NCBI RefSeq assembly: GCF_030719215.1
Contig: NZ_CP120983.1
Coordinates: forward strand, 2,976,001-3,040,000
Length of the DNA stretch: 64,000 bases
DNA from: Streptomyces sp. Alt3
GTDB lineage: Bacteria > Actinomycetota > Actinomycetes > Streptomycetales > Streptomycetaceae
Direction: 5' to 3'
Shown: piece after piece, positions 23,511 to 32,572 of the stretch
Position numbering within the stretch: the first letter of the stretch is position 1
How the letters are laid out: every line of letters starts with the position of its first letter
The notes under the pieces: model-generated
Databases searched by the model: none
Seen by the model: only the letters and a program-made list of their open reading frames with translations
Told to the model about the DNA's origin: nothing
Position numbers and translations under genes: made by a program

Positions 23511-24248
23511 CTACTTGCCGGCGGCAGCCATGGCCGCCCCGACGATGCCCGCGTTGTTCTGCAACTGGGCCGGGACGATCTCGGCACGTACGTTCTCGAT
23601 GAGCGGCAGGAACTTCTCCGCCTTGCGGCTGACCCCGCCGCCGATGATGAACAGCTCGGGCGAGAACAGCATCTCCACGTGGACCAGGTACTTCTGCACG
23701 CGGTGCGCCCAGTGGTGCCAGCTGAGGTCCTCGTCCTCCTTGGCCTTCGTGGAGGCGCGCTTCTCCGCGTCGTGGCCGTGCAGCTCCAGGTGACCGAGCT
23801 CCGTGTTGGGGACCAGCTGCCCGTCGGTGAAGACCGCGCTGCCGATGCCCGTTCCGAGGGTCAGCATGATCACGGTGCCCTTGCGGTCACGGCCCGCGCC
23901 GAAGGTCATCTCGGCGACACCGGCGGCGTCGGCGTCGTTGAGGATCGTGACCGGCTGCCCGATGCGCTCGCTGAGCAGCTTCCGGGCGTCCGTGTCGATC
24001 CAGCCCTTGTCCACGTTGGCCGCGGTCCGGGTGATGCCACCGGTGACGACTCCGGGGAACGTGATGCCGACCGGGCCCTTCCAGTCGAAATGGCCGACGA
24101 CCTCGGCCACACCGTCGGCCACGCTCGCGGGCGTGGCCGGGTGGGGTGTCAGTACCTTGTGGCGCTCCTGCGCCAGCTCTCCGCGGTCCAGGTCCACGGG
24201 CGCGCCCTTGATTCCTGAACCGCCGATGTCCACACCGAAGATCTCCAT
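23511..24248 (-). CDS. ppgK: polyphosphate glucokinase (ROK family)
   Basis: 245 aa, phosphorylates glucose at C6 using inorganic polyphosphate or ATP. The ROK phosphate-binding start is [24 protein letters not shown] and [17 protein letters not shown] carry the catalytic Asp region, and [20 protein letters not shown] the second phosphate loop. Later residues ([20 protein letters not shown]) are typical of the actinobacterial polyP-dependent clade. ATG 24248 is chosen because TACCGT lies exactly 7 nt before it; a GTG nine bases upstream would lie inside that spacing. With glpX and the fumarases it makes this a central-carbon neighbourhood. Confidence 0.95.
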   Translation of the reverse strand: MEIFGVDIGGSGIKGAPVDLDRGELAQERHKVLTPHPATPASVADGVAEVVGHFDWKGPVGITFPGVVTGGITRTAANVDKGWIDTDARKLLSERIGQPVTILNDADAAGVAEMTFGAGRDRKGTVIMLTLGTGIGSAVFTDGQLVPNTELGHLELHGHDAEKRASTKAKEDEDLSWHHWAHRVQKYLVHVEMLFSPELFIIGGGVSRKAEKFLPLIENVRAEIVPAQLQNNAGIVGAAMAAAGK

Positions 24249-24352
24249 GTGAGCCACGGTACGTGCAGGTGGCGCGGATCACTCCCCCGGAGGGGCGATC
24301 CGGTGGGTTCCCCCGGGACCGCCCACCCGCCCGGACGGCCCCCGCGCGCAGG

Positions 24353-24411
24353 GGCCACCTCACGGGGAAGCGGGCGCGCCCCGGCCACCTCACGGAAGCG
24401 GGCGCGCCCGG
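24353..24411. repeat. imperfect tandem repeat, two units of about 30 bp
   Basis: Two nearly identical units (24353-24382 and 24383-24411), each beginning GGCCACCTCACGG and ending GCGGGCGCGCC, differ by a 2-base indel. They lie between ppgK (upstream edge 24248) and the ispH stop (24425). They may be a duplicated terminator or operator element; the function is unknown. Confidence 0.75.
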
Positions 24412-24424
24412 GGTCCGTCCGGGG

Positions 24425-25456
24425 TCACTCGGCGGAGAGCGCGGCCGCCTCGGCGCGGAGGTCGCGCCGGAGCTCCTTGGGCAGCGAGAAGGTGATCGAC
24501 TCGTCCGCGGTCTTCACCGTCTCGACGTCCGCGTAACCGCGCTCGCCCAGCCACTCCAGCACGCCGTCGACCAGTACGTCGGGCACCGAGGCCCCCGAGG
24601 TGAGGCCGACCGTGGTGACGCCCTCCAGCCAGGCCTCGTCGATCTCGGAGGCGAAGTCCACCAGGTGGGCGGCCGGTGCGCCGGCGTCCAGGGCGACCTC
24701 GACCATGCGGATCGAGTTGGAGGAGTTCTTCGAGCCGACGACGATGACCAGCTCGGCGTCCTCGGCCAGCTTCTTCACCGCCACCTGACGGTTCTGCGTG
24801 GCGTAGCAGATGTCGTCGCTCGGCGGGGAGAGGAGGTTCGGGAACTTGTTCTTGAGCGCCCCTACGGTCTCCATCGTCTCGTCGACGGAGAGCGTGGTCT
24901 GGGAGAGCCAGACGACCTTCGACTCGTCGCGGACCTCGACGTGTCTGACGTCGTCGGGGCCGTCGACCAGCGTGATGTGGTCGGGGGCCTCGCCGCTCGT
25001 GCCGATGACTTCCTCGTGGCCCTCGTGGCCGATCAGGAGGATGTCGTAGTCCTCCTTGGCGTACCGGACGGCTTCCTTGTGGACCTTGGTGACCAGCGGG
25101 CAGGTCGCGTCGATCGTGGCGAGCTTGCGCTCGGCCGCCTCCGCGTGGACCGTCGGGGCGACCCCGTGCGCGGAGAACATCACGATGGAGCCCTCGGGCA
25201 CCTCCGCGGTCACGTCGACGAAGATCGCGCCCTTCTTCTCGAGCGTCTGCACGACGTACTTGTTGTGCACGATCTCGTGGCGGACGTAGACCGGGGCACC
25301 GTACTGCTCCAGGGCCTTCTCGACGGCGATCACGGCGCGGTCCACGCCCGCGCAGTAGCCGCGGGGTGCGGCGAGCAGGACACGGCGTTCGCCACTGCTG
25401 CGCGAAGCGTCTCCGCTCGCGGCGGTGGCGGGTGACGGGCTGGGCGTTGCAGTCAT
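24425..25456 (-). CDS. ispH: 4-hydroxy-3-methylbut-2-enyl diphosphate reductase
   Basis: 343 aa [4Fe-4S] enzyme of the last MEP-pathway step, giving IPP and DMAPP. The three iron-sulfur cysteines are visible in [25 protein letters not shown] and [34 protein letters not shown] and [16 protein letters not shown] are conserved IspH blocks. ATG 25456 is supported by TACGAT exactly 7 nt upstream, implying a leaderless message; ATG 25465 would overlap that spacing. It is divergent from the APC permease gene. IPP supply connects to the isoprenyl transferase gene at 53.0-53.8 kb only by pathway. Confidence 0.96.
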   Translation of the reverse strand: MTATPSPSPATAASGDASRSSGERRVLLAAPRGYCAGVDRAVIAVEKALEQYGAPVYVRHEIVHNKYVVQTLEKKGAIFVDVTAEVPEGSIVMFSAHGVAPTVHAEAAERKLATIDATCPLVTKVHKEAVRYAKEDYDILLIGHEGHEEVIGTSGEAPDHITLVDGPDDVRHVEVRDESKVVWLSQTTLSVDETMETVGALKNKFPNLLSPPSDDICYATQNRQVAVKKLAEDAELVIVVGSKNSSNSIRMVEVALDAGAPAAHLVDFASEIDEAWLEGVTTVGLTSGASVPDVLVDGVLEWLGERGYADVETVKTADESITFSLPKELRRDLRAEAAALSAE

Positions 25457-25543
25457 GCGTCCCATCGTAAGGCCGTACCGAACAGGCGCCGGATCGGCGG
25501 GGTCGGGAGACTGAGGCGTACGCAATCCAGCGACGGAGGCTCC

Positions 25544-26893
25544 ATGGCGGTCAGCGGCGGCAGCACGGCCGAGGGAAAGCTTCGGCGCACACTCGGGTTC
25601 CGGGACCTCGTGGTCTACGGGCTGCTGTTCATCGCCCCCATGGCTCCGGTCGGCGTGTTCGGCACGCTGGACGCCAAGTCCGACGGGGCCGTGGCGCTGG
25701 TGTACCTCGTGGCGACCGTGGTGATGGCCTTCACCGCTTTCAGCTACGCCCAGATGGTCCACGTCGCCCCGCTCGCCGGGTCGGTCTTCGCGTACGCCCG
25801 CAAGGGTCTCGGGGAGGGGCCCGGGTTCATCGCGGGCTGGATGGCGATGCTCGACTACCTGCTCATCCCGGCGGTCGCCTACCTGTTCTCGGGGATCGCG
25901 ATGAACGCGCTGGTCCCCGAGGTGTCCCGCTGGGTGTGGACGGCCGTCGCGGTCGTCGTGACGACCGCGCTCAACCTGTGGGGTGTACGGGCGGCGGCCC
26001 GGGTGGGCTTCGCGGTGCTCGCCATGGAGATCGTGGTGCTGCTGGTGTTCGTGGTCTCGGCCGTGGTGGTGCTGGCCAGGGACGGGGCGGAGCGCGGCTG
26101 GCTGACTCCGCTCACCGGTGACACCGGGTTCTCGACGACGGCGGTGCTGGGTGCGGTGTCCGTCGCCGTGCTGTCCTATCTGGGCTTCGACGCGATCGCC
26201 TCGTTCGCGGAGGAGGTGACGGGCGGTTCGGCGAAGGTGGCGCGGGCGGTGCTGTTCTGCCTGGTGCTCGCCGGGGCGCTGTTCATCGTCCAGTCGTACC
26301 TGGCGGCGCTGCTGGAGCCGATGAGCTCGGCGGAGCTCGCGGCGGACCCGGTGAAGCAGGGGTCGGCGTTCTACGACGCCGTCGACGCCTCGGTCGGGAC
26401 GTGGCTGCACGACCTGGTGGCCGTCAGCAAGGCGATCGGCGCGGCCTTCGCGGCCCTGGCCGGGCAGGCGGCTGCCGGACGCCTGGTGTTCGCGATGGCC
26501 CGGGAGCGGCGGCTCCCCTCCTTCCTGTCCCGGATCGACACCAGGTCCGGGGTGCCGCGTGTGGCGATCGTGTGCGCCGCGGTGGTGACGCTGGTCGCGG
26601 CGGTGTGGGCGGCCCGGCGCGACGACGGGCTCGACCATCTGGTCTCGGTGGTGGACGTCGGCGCGCTCACGGCGTTCGTGCTGCTGCACGCGTCGGTGGT
26701 GGGCTGGTTCGCCGTGCGCCGGATGGAGGGCCCGCCCAGCTGGTGGCGCCATGTGCTGATGCCGGTGGTGGGCGCGGCCGTCCTGGTCGCGGTGATCCTC
26801 GAGGCGACGACGAGCGCCCAGCTGGTGGGGCTGTGCTGGCTGGGGATCGGGCTCGTGGTGCTCGCGGTGCAGTGGGGGCGGCGGGCCGCCTGA
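25544..26893 (+). CDS. APC superfamily amino acid/polyamine permease
   Basis: 449 aa with about twelve hydrophobic helices, no signal peptide. The N-terminal block [20 protein letters not shown] and the helix 6-8 region ([40 protein letters not shown]) are typical of APC-family transporters, including the GFDxxxxxxEE signature. The C-terminus ends in hydrophobic helices plus a short basic tail. The substrate cannot be assigned. ATG 25544 has a GGAGG ribosome site. It precedes xseA by 30 bp, but xseA has its own -10 box, so the link is weak. Confidence 0.9.
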   Translation: MAVSGGSTAEGKLRRTLGFRDLVVYGLLFIAPMAPVGVFGTLDAKSDGAVALVYLVATVVMAFTAFSYAQMVHVAPLAGSVFAYARKGLGEGPGFIAGWMAMLDYLLIPAVAYLFSGIAMNALVPEVSRWVWTAVAVVVTTALNLWGVRAAARVGFAVLAMEIVVLLVFVVSAVVVLARDGAERGWLTPLTGDTGFSTTAVLGAVSVAVLSYLGFDAIASFAEEVTGGSAKVARAVLFCLVLAGALFIVQSYLAALLEPMSSAELAADPVKQGSAFYDAVDASVGTWLHDLVAVSKAIGAAFAALAGQAAAGRLVFAMARERRLPSFLSRIDTRSGVPRVAIVCAAVVTLVAAVWAARRDDGLDHLVSVVDVGALTAFVLLHASVVGWFAVRRMEGPPSWWRHVLMPVVGAAVLVAVILEATTSAQLVGLCWLGIGLVVLAVQWGRRAA

Positions 26894-26923
26894 TTGTCGG
26901 CGCCGGCCGATACGCTCGCCCGT

Positions 26924-28135
26924 ATGGCTCTCACTACGTCCCCGGAAGCCCCGCTGCCCGTCGGCGACGTGTCACGGCTGATCGGCGGGTGGATCGACCG
27001 GCTCGGCGCCGTCTGGGTGGAGGGGCAGATCACCCAGCTGTCACGCCGGCCGGGTGCCGGGGTGGTGTTCCTGACGCTGCGTGACCCGTCCCATGACATC
27101 TCGGTCAGCGTGACCTGCTTCCGGCAGGTCTTCGACCGGATCGCCGACGTCGTGACGGAGGGCGCTCGGGTGGTCGTCCTCGCCAAGCCCGAGTGGTACG
27201 CCCCTCGCGGGCAGTTGTCCCTGCGTGCCACGGAGATACGGCCGGTGGGCATCGGCGAGCTGCTGGTGCGGCTGGAGCAGCTGAAGAAGTCGCTGGCGGC
27301 CGAGGGGCTCTTCGCCCTGGACCGGAAGAAGCCTCTGCCGTTCCTCCCGCAGCTGATCGGCCTGGTCTCCGGGCGGGCCTCCGCGGCGGAGCGCGATGTG
27401 CTGGAGAACGCCAGGCGGCGCTGGCCCGCGGTGCGCTTCGAGGTGCGCAACACCGCGGTGCAGGGCGTGCACGCCGTGAACCAGGTGGTCCAGGCGGTGC
27501 AGGAGCTGGACGGGCTGCCGGAGGTCGACGTGATCGTCGTCGCCCGCGGCGGCGGCAGCGTCGAGGACCTGCTGCCCTTCTCGGACGAGGCGCTGATCCG
27601 GGCGGTGGCCGCGTGCCGGACGCCGGTGGTCTCCGCCATCGGGCACGAGCCGGACTCGCCGCTCCTCGACCTGGTGGCGGATGTGCGGGCCTCGACGCCG
27701 ACGGACGCGGCGAAGAAGGTCGTGCCGGACGTGGGCGAGGAGCTCGACCGCGTCCAGCAGCTCCGGGACCGGGCGCTGCGGACCGTGCGCGGGCTGATCG
27801 ACCGGGAGGAGCGGGGGCTCGCGCACGCGCTGGGCAGGTCCTCGATGGAGCGTCCGCAGCGGATGGTGGACGAGCGGGAGGCCGAGGTCGACGCGCTGGT
27901 CGGGCGGAGCCGCAGGGTGCTCGGGCACCTGCTGGACCGCGCCGACTCGGAGCTCGCGCACACCCGGGCCCGGGTCGTGGCGCTGTCACCGGCGGCGACG
28001 CTGGAGCGGGGTTACGCCGTCCTGCAGCGGCCGGACGGCCATGTGGTCCGCTCCCCCGCGGATGCCGGGGCGCCGGGCGGGGAGCTGCGGGCGCGGGTCT
28101 CCGAGGGCGAGTTCACCGTACGGGTCGCGGAGTGA
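26924..28135 (+). CDS. xseA: exodeoxyribonuclease VII large subunit
   Basis: 403 aa. The N-terminal OB-fold ([20 protein letters not shown], about 29-115) is followed by the catalytic domain with the conserved [35 protein letters not shown] and [20 protein letters not shown] blocks, then a long coiled coil and a C-terminal [13 protein letters not shown] module. Together with XseB it degrades single-stranded DNA to oligonucleotides. ATG 26924 has TACGCT exactly 7 nt upstream, so the message is probably leaderless. xseB follows after 40 bp with its own -10 box. Confidence 0.96.
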   Translation: MALTTSPEAPLPVGDVSRLIGGWIDRLGAVWVEGQITQLSRRPGAGVVFLTLRDPSHDISVSVTCFRQVFDRIADVVTEGARVVVLAKPEWYAPRGQLSLRATEIRPVGIGELLVRLEQLKKSLAAEGLFALDRKKPLPFLPQLIGLVSGRASAAERDVLENARRRWPAVRFEVRNTAVQGVHAVNQVVQAVQELDGLPEVDVIVVARGGGSVEDLLPFSDEALIRAVAACRTPVVSAIGHEPDSPLLDLVADVRASTPTDAAKKVVPDVGEELDRVQQLRDRALRTVRGLIDREERGLAHALGRSSMERPQRMVDEREAEVDALVGRSRRVLGHLLDRADSELAHTRARVVALSPAATLERGYAVLQRPDGHVVRSPADAGAPGGELRARVSEGEFTVRVAE

Positions 28136-28175
28136 GGGGCCGGCGTTGTCGGAGCCCGCACATAGGGTGGTCGGC

Positions 28176-28430
28176 ATGACGGACGACGGGACGACGACGG
28201 CTGCCACGGCGGGCACTCTCGGGTACGAACAGGCGCGGGACGAGCTGATCGAGGTCGTACGCCGCCTGGAGGCGGGCGGGACGACGCTGGAGGAGTCGCT
28301 GGCCCTGTGGGAGCGCGGCGAGGAGCTGGCCAAGGTGTGCCGGCACTGGCTGGAGGGCGCGCGGGCCCGCCTGGACGCGGCCCTGGCGGGTCCCCGGGAG
28401 CCCTCGGAGGGCGACGGCGGCACGGACTGA
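28176..28430 (+). CDS. xseB: exodeoxyribonuclease VII small subunit
   Basis: 84 aa helical protein; YEQARDELIEVVRRLEAGGT, then TLEESLALWERGEELAKVCR is the XseB family pattern, with a variable acidic tail. It wraps along the XseA coiled coil. ATG 28176 is placed by TAGGGT 7 nt upstream (leaderless) and by the family start. Same strand as xseA, 40 bp away. Confidence 0.94.
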   Translation: MTDDGTTTAATAGTLGYEQARDELIEVVRRLEAGGTTLEESLALWERGEELAKVCRHWLEGARARLDAALAGPREPSEGDGGTD

Positions 28431-28511
28431 GCGGTCCGCCGGGACCGTCGGCGCCGGACGGGCGAGGCATCCCCGGGTGGTGTGCAGTGGATCACCCCCG
28501 GACCGATTTAG

Positions 28512-28572
28512 TTGAACTTTAATCTATTCTTCGGTTACGGTGATCGCATCGCTCGACGCATCCGTTCGGAAG
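28512..28572 (+). promoter_or_regulatory. AT-rich promoter region and RBS of the RutE-like reductase gene
   Basis: TTGAAC (28512-28517) and TACGGT (28536-28541), spacing 18, lie in an unusually AT-rich patch (about 28506-28537) for this genome. GGAAGG at 28567-28572 is the ribosome site for ATG 28585. Confidence 0.55.
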
Positions 28573-28584
28573 GTAACCCCCCAG

Positions 28585-29175
28585 ATGTCCCTCGTTCTTG
28601 ACCCCGCCGCCCAGGACCTCCTCTTCCGTGAGGCACGCACTGCCAACACGTTCACCGACGAGCCGGTGACCGACGAGCAGGTCCAGGCGATCTACGACCT
28701 GGTCAAGTACGGCCCCACCGCCTTCAACCAGTCGCCGCTGCGCGTCGTGCTCGTCCGCTCGGCCGAAGGCCGCGAGCGCCTGGTCAAGCACATGGCCGAG
28801 GGCAACCGTCCGAAGACCTCCACCGCCCCGCTGGTCGCGCTCCTCGTCGCGGACCACGAGTTCCACGAGGAACTCCCGGCCCTCCTGCCGCACTTCCCGC
28901 AGGCCAAGGACGCGTTCTTCTCCGAGCGCCCGGTCCGCGAGCAGTCCGCCGCACTGAACGCCGCACTGCAGGCCGCCTACTTCATCATCGGCGTCCGCGC
29001 CGCCGGTCTGGCCGCCGGCCCGATGACCGGCTTCGACGCCGCGGGCATCGAGAAGGAGTTCCTGGACGGCGACCACAAGCTGCTCATGGCCGTCAACATC
29101 GGCAAGCCGGGCGAGGACGCCTGGTTCCCGCGCCTGCCGCGCCTGTCCTACGACGAGGTCGTCACCACCGTCTGA
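28585..29175 (+). CDS. malonic semialdehyde reductase-like nitroreductase (RutE/HadB type)
   Basis: 196 aa flavoprotein of the nitroreductase fold. The pattern FREARTANTFTDEPVTDEQV, KYGPTAFNQSPLRVVLVRS and GVRAAGLAAGPMTGFDAAGI matches the RutE/HadB branch that reduces malonic semialdehyde to 3-hydroxypropionate, or acts as an FMN oxidoreductase. No rut pyrimidine-degradation genes are present, so the physiological substrate is uncertain. ATG 28585 is preceded by GGAAGG. It converges on the DUF4245 gene across a strong terminator. Confidence 0.88.
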   Translation: MSLVLDPAAQDLLFREARTANTFTDEPVTDEQVQAIYDLVKYGPTAFNQSPLRVVLVRSAEGRERLVKHMAEGNRPKTSTAPLVALLVADHEFHEELPALLPHFPQAKDAFFSERPVREQSAALNAALQAAYFIIGVRAAGLAAGPMTGFDAAGIEKEFLDGDHKLLMAVNIGKPGEDAWFPRLPRLSYDEVVTTV

Positions 29176-29217
29176 TCCCCCTTCCGGGACGGCGGACCCG
29201 ATCCCCTCCCGGAAGAC

Positions 29218-29252
29218 GAGAGCCCCGCGACGCTCGGCGTCGCGGGGCTCTC
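29218..29252. terminator. bidirectional terminator, reductase/DUF4245 junction
   Basis: Perfect 16-bp inverted repeat (29218-29233 with 29237-29252) with a TCG loop, in the convergent gap between stops at 29175 and 29350. Confidence 0.85.
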
Positions 29253-29349
29253 CCGGTTCTCGGAGCCGATCGGAGCCGATCGGGGCCGCACAAGCCGTAC
29301 GTCGGCACGGAACACGGCGACACTGGGGCACGGCGGCACCGGCAGGCCG

Positions 29350-29958
29350 TCAGGAGGCGGCGGGCTCCTCGGAGGCGGTGGCCGCCGGGTCCGTCTTCAG
29401 CGCGGCGGCCATCTCGGCCAGCCGGTCCGACGGTGCCGAGCCGGTGACGACCGTCGTCACGCCCTCGGCGTGCAGCACGAGGGCGTCGTACTTCGGCCCT
29501 TCCCAGACCTCCCAGGCCCGGCCCGAGACCTCGCGCGTGCGCCCGGTGTCCTCGGCGTCACGGCTGACCTGGGGCACGTACTTCCTCGCCGGGGTCGTCG
29601 ACTGCTCCACGGCGACGTACCTGTCGTCCGGGTCGAGGAAGCCCAGGTGCCAGCCGGCGCCGTTGCGGCCCTCGTACGAGACGGAGGTGGGCTTCCAGCC
29701 CTTCGCCAGGCCGTCCGGGGCCGCCACCGGATACGGCGCGGCACGGCGGGCCGTCGCGAGCTCGACCCGGTAGTCGACCGCCTTGATCGGGTCGGCCTTG
29801 TCGTCGTGCGGAATGAAGATGTAGACGACGCCCGCCACTGCGGTGATCACGAGCATCGACAGGATCATGTCCCGGACGGTCTGCTTGCCTCGCTTGCTTG
29901 CCACGGACTCAATGGTGGCATGGGCCTCCGGGCGCTCCGCCATCGGGAGTCCGCTCAT
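29350..29958 (-). CDS. DUF4245 membrane-anchored protein
   Basis: 202 aa. A short cytoplasmic head ends in KRGKQTVRDMILSM, followed by one membrane helix (ILSMLVITAVAGVVYIFI, about 32-49); the rest (about 50-190) is the extracytoplasmic DUF4245 domain with YPVAAPDGLAKGWKPTSVSY and GWHLGFLDPDDRYVAVEQS. The family is actinobacterial and of unknown function. It is divergent from glpX, with only 90 bp between the starts and a palindrome in that gap, so both may share a regulator. A TAAAAT box on the minus strand (29977-29982) suits its promoter. Confidence 0.88.
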   Translation of the reverse strand: MSGLPMAERPEAHATIESVASKRGKQTVRDMILSMLVITAVAGVVYIFIPHDDKADPIKAVDYRVELATARRAAPYPVAAPDGLAKGWKPTSVSYEGRNGAGWHLGFLDPDDRYVAVEQSTTPARKYVPQVSRDAEDTGRTREVSGRAWEVWEGPKYDALVLHAEGVTTVVTGSAPSDRLAEMAAALKTDPAATASEEPAAS

Positions 29959-29980
29959 AAGTGACCCGCCCTGCTCATTT

Positions 29981-29996
29981 TATCGACCTACCGATA
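29981..29996. promoter_or_regulatory. inverted repeat in the DUF4245/glpX divergent promoter
   Basis: TATCG-N6-CGATA, within the AT-rich gap between the two starts. It touches a minus-strand TAAAAT box (29977-29982) and a plus-strand TAGAGT box (29995-30000), so a bound protein could control both genes. The regulator is unknown. Confidence 0.5.
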
Positions 29997-30048
29997 GAGT
30001 CACACCACCCTCTTTTCCGGTCGTCGTCGTACAGAAAGGTGCGCTCCG

Positions 30049-31080
30049 ATGTCCGAGCATCATCTGCCGTCCCAGCTCGAGGTCTCCCCGGAGGCCCCCG
30101 ACCGCAACCTGGCCCTGGAGCTGGTGCGGGTCACCGAGGCCGCCGCCATGGCCGCCGGGCGCTGGGTCGGCCGCGGCGACAAGATCGGCGCCGACGGTGC
30201 CGCCGTGAAGGCCATGCGTACGCTCGTCTCCACCGTGTCGATGAACGGCATCGTCGTCATCGGTGAGGGCGAGAAGGACGAAGCCCCCATGCTGTTCAAC
30301 GGCGAGCGCGTCGGCGACGGCACCGGAGCCGAGGTCGACATCGCCGTCGACCCGATCGACGGCACCACGCTCAACGCCAAGGGCATGCCCAACGCGATCG
30401 CCGTACTCGCGGCCGCGGACCGCGGCTCGATGTTCGACCCCTCCGCGGTCTTCTACATGGACAAGCTGGTCACCGGCCCCGAGGCCGCCGACTTCGTCGA
30501 CATCAACGCGCCGGTGTCCGTGAACATCCGGCGCGTCGCCCGGGCCAAGAACTCGGCCCCCGAGGACGTCACCGTCGTCATCCTGGACCGCCCCCGGCAC
30601 GAGGGCGTCGTCAAGGAGATCCGGGAGACCGGCGCAAGGATCAAGTTCATCTCCGACGGCGACGTCGCCGGATCGATCATGGCTGCCCGCGAGGGGACCG
30701 GCGTCGACCTGCTCATGGGCATCGGCGGCACACCCGAGGGCATCATCTCGGCCTGCGCCATAAAGTGCCTCGGCGGTGTCATCCAGGGAAAGCTCTGGCC
30801 GAAGGACGAGGCCGAGCGGCAGCGCGCGCTGGACGCCGGCCACGACCTGGACCGGGTCCTGTCGACGGACGACCTCGTCAGCGGGGACAACGTGTTCTTC
30901 GTCGCAACCGGGATCACCGACGGTGAACTGCTGCGCGGTGTGCGGTACCGCGCGGAGACGGCCACCACGGAGTCCCTGGTGATGCGGTCCAAGTCGGGCA
31001 CGATCCGCAGGATCGACTCGACACACCGGCTCTCGAAGCTCCGCGCCTACAGCGCGATCGACTTCGACCGCGCCAAGTAG
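30049..31080 (+). CDS. glpX: class II fructose-1,6-bisphosphatase
   Basis: 343 aa metal-dependent phosphatase that makes fructose 6-phosphate in gluconeogenesis; actinobacteria rely on GlpX for this step. Metal and substrate motifs are [38 protein letters not shown] and [20 protein letters not shown], with [18 protein letters not shown] near the C-terminus. AAAGGTG precedes ATG 30049. It is divergent from the DUF4245 gene over a TATCG-N6-CGATA element, and converges on the wbl gene at a 42-bp palindromic terminator. Neighbouring ppgK and the fumarases place it among central-carbon genes. Confidence 0.96.
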   Translation: MSEHHLPSQLEVSPEAPDRNLALELVRVTEAAAMAAGRWVGRGDKIGADGAAVKAMRTLVSTVSMNGIVVIGEGEKDEAPMLFNGERVGDGTGAEVDIAVDPIDGTTLNAKGMPNAIAVLAAADRGSMFDPSAVFYMDKLVTGPEAADFVDINAPVSVNIRRVARAKNSAPEDVTVVILDRPRHEGVVKEIRETGARIKFISDGDVAGSIMAAREGTGVDLLMGIGGTPEGIISACAIKCLGGVIQGKLWPKDEAERQRALDAGHDLDRVLSTDDLVSGDNVFFVATGITDGELLRGVRYRAETATTESLVMRSKSGTIRRIDSTHRLSKLRAYSAIDFDRAK

Positions 31081-31089
31081 CCCCGTACG

Positions 31090-31131
31090 CACGGATGTGG
31101 GGCCGCCCGGCCGGGCGGCCCCACATCCGTG
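31090..31131. terminator. perfect 42-bp palindromic bidirectional terminator
   Basis: Two 21-bp arms (31090-31110 and 31111-31131) with no spacer; the strand reads identically in both directions. It sits 10 bp after the glpX stop and 12 bp after the stop of the convergent wbl gene, so it serves both. Confidence 0.85.
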
Positions 31132-31142
31132 ATCACGCGGGC

Positions 31143-31514
31143 TCAGCCCGCCGCGGCTATGCGCCCCGCCTGGGACGCGGCCTTGAGCTCGATGTCACGC
31201 CTGCGGCGCCGTGCGAGCACCACCCGGCGTTCGGCGGCGGTGAGACCGCCCCACACCCCGTAGGGCTCGGGCTGGTCGAGCGCGTGCTCCCGGCACTCCA
31301 CCATCACCGGACATCTCGCGCAGACCTGTTTCGCGGCCTCTTCCCGGGCCAGCCGGGCAGCGGTCGGCTCCTTCGACGGGGCGAAGAACAGCCCGGCTTC
31401 GTCCCGGCGGCACACCGCCTCCGAGTGCCAGGGCCCCGCCTGGTCCTCCCGCGCGGGTGTGCGCTGGGGCGGCACGGCGGCGACCTGCAGGGGCTGATGT
31501 GGCATGTGCAGCAC
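31143..31514 (-). CDS. WhiB-like iron-sulfur transcription factor (probably WblI)
   Basis: 123 aa. Four cysteines (C35, C65, C68, C74) in the C-x29-CxxC-x5-C pattern bind a [4Fe-4S] cluster; PYGVWGGLTAAERRVVLARR is the Wbl G(V/I)WGG turn followed by the basic DNA-binding segment. Wbl proteins bind the primary sigma factor and respond to redox state or NO. GTG 31514 is chosen because AGGAG lies 7 nt upstream. From memory, the homologue beside glpX in S. coelicolor is wblI; I have not verified this. It is followed by the glpX terminator. Confidence 0.92.
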   Translation of the reverse strand: MLHMPHQPLQVAAVPPQRTPAREDQAGPWHSEAVCRRDEAGLFFAPSKEPTAARLAREEAAKQVCARCPVMVECREHALDQPEPYGVWGGLTAAERRVVLARRRRRDIELKAASQAGRIAAAG

Positions 31515-31677
31515 GGTCCACTCCTGACGACGGCTTGGGGCTTCGTGAGCGAGAGGCGATGCAGCACTCCCTACCCGCTGTACGCACGCCTAAGCACTGA
31601 GTGGCGCCGCCCCGGGGCCGCGTCGGCGGCCTCACATCACCGACTGGCCTGAAACAGTCGCTGCCCGCCGCCCGGCC

Positions 31678-32349
31678 TCAGTGGCCGAGATGCTTCCGCA
31701 ACTGCCTGTGGAGGTTGGCGATGAGCTTGCCGCGCTTGGGCTTTGCCTCGACGTTCCCGAACACCGAGTAACCGTTGACCACGACGACCGGTGCCTCCGG
31801 GTCGGCGGATTCCAGTGTGTCGACCTCGAAATTGCCGAAAATGCCTGTACCGCTGCCTCGCAGCGAGATGTTCTCGGGCACCTTGATCTCGACGCTGCCA
31901 CAGATGGACGTCGCGTTGATGACCGTCAGACGCTGACCGAACAGCGCCTCGGTCAGGTCGATCTCGACGCTGCCGAAGAGCGAGAAGGCGTTCGTGCGGC
32001 CGCCGACGCGCCAACGGCCCCTGCGGGTGGAGCTGCTGAAGACCGCCACCAGGTTCTCGGCGGGCCCGCCCGCGCCCTCGGGGCCGTATCCGTAGGACGG
32101 GGAAGCCTGCCGGGCGGTGCCGCCCGGTGTGGGCAGGTCCTGGACCAGCGGTTCCAGTTCACCGACGGTCTTGGCCCGGTAGACCAGGTCGACCCGCTCG
32201 GCGTGCTCCTCGGCGGTCAGCCGGCCCTCCGCCATCGCCTCCCGCAGGATGTCCGCGATCCGGTCGCGGTCCGCGTCGGAAGCGCGAATTCCGGCAGGCG
32301 CGGGAGCTGCCGGTGCGACGGGCTGCTGAGGCTGCTTCTCGAGGTCCAC
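31678..32349 (-). CDS. DUF1707 domain protein with LiaF-like C-terminal domain
   Basis: 223 aa, soluble. A Pro/Ala-rich head is followed by DUF1707 (about residues 20-72: IRASDADRDRIADILREAMA, EGRLTAEEHAERVDLVYRAK), a SHOCT-like actinobacterial domain, and by a right-handed beta-repeat domain (about 105-215) with FSLFGSVEIDL, SICGSVEIKVPENISLRGSG and YSVFGNVEAK, like the cell-wall-active antibiotic response (LiaF) C-terminus. A role in envelope-stress signalling is inferred. GTG 32349. It is divergent from the class I fumarase gene; an iron-box-like site and an 18-bp direct repeat lie between them. Confidence 0.87.
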   Translation of the reverse strand: MDLEKQPQQPVAPAAPAPAGIRASDADRDRIADILREAMAEGRLTAEEHAERVDLVYRAKTVGELEPLVQDLPTPGGTARQASPSYGYGPEGAGGPAENLVAVFSSSTRRGRWRVGGRTNAFSLFGSVEIDLTEALFGQRLTVINATSICGSVEIKVPENISLRGSGTGIFGNFEVDTLESADPEAPVVVVNGYSVFGNVEAKPKRGKLIANLHRQLRKHLGH

Positions 32350-32421
32350 CGAACCAGCCTACCGAAACGCGATAGATCGCGACCAGTGCCTCACCGGCCT
32401 TCCCTGGATTCCGGCCGACGC

Positions 32422-32462
32422 TTCGGACGGCGGCCGGGCAGCGGTTCGGACGGCGGCCGGGC
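32422..32462. repeat. 18-bp direct repeat in a divergent promoter region
   Basis: TTCGGACGGCGGCCGGGC occurs exactly twice (32422-32439 and 32445-32462), 23 bp apart centre to centre, just left of the iron-box-like site. Near-two-turn phasing suggests, but does not prove, an operator. Confidence 0.7.
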
Positions 32463-32465
32463 GGC

Positions 32466-32484
32466 CCGGGTGAGCCTTACCTCA
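32466..32484 (-). promoter_or_regulatory. IdeR/DmdR-like iron box upstream of class I fumarase
   Basis: On the minus strand TGAGGTAAGGCTCACCCGG matches 14 of 19 positions of the iron-box consensus TTAGGTTAGGCTCACCTAA, including the unbroken AGGCTCACC core. It lies 88 bp before the fumarase start and about 117 bp before the divergent DUF1707 gene. A TACCCT -10-like box for the fumarase lies at 32510-32515, so the site is near or just upstream of its -35 region. Confidence 0.6.
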
Positions 32485-32572
32485 CAGGCCCGGCGGGCCC
32501 CGGGGGTCCTACCCTGGGGGATGCGCTGCCCAAGGGAGGTCAGCCGCTGTCACCGAGTGAGGAATGGCCGTA

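Noticed and set aside
31095..31652. Plus-strand frame of 185 codons across the wbl gene
   Set aside because: It begins inside the 42-bp palindrome (hence the same first residues as a mirror frame on the other strand) and runs antisense to wbl.
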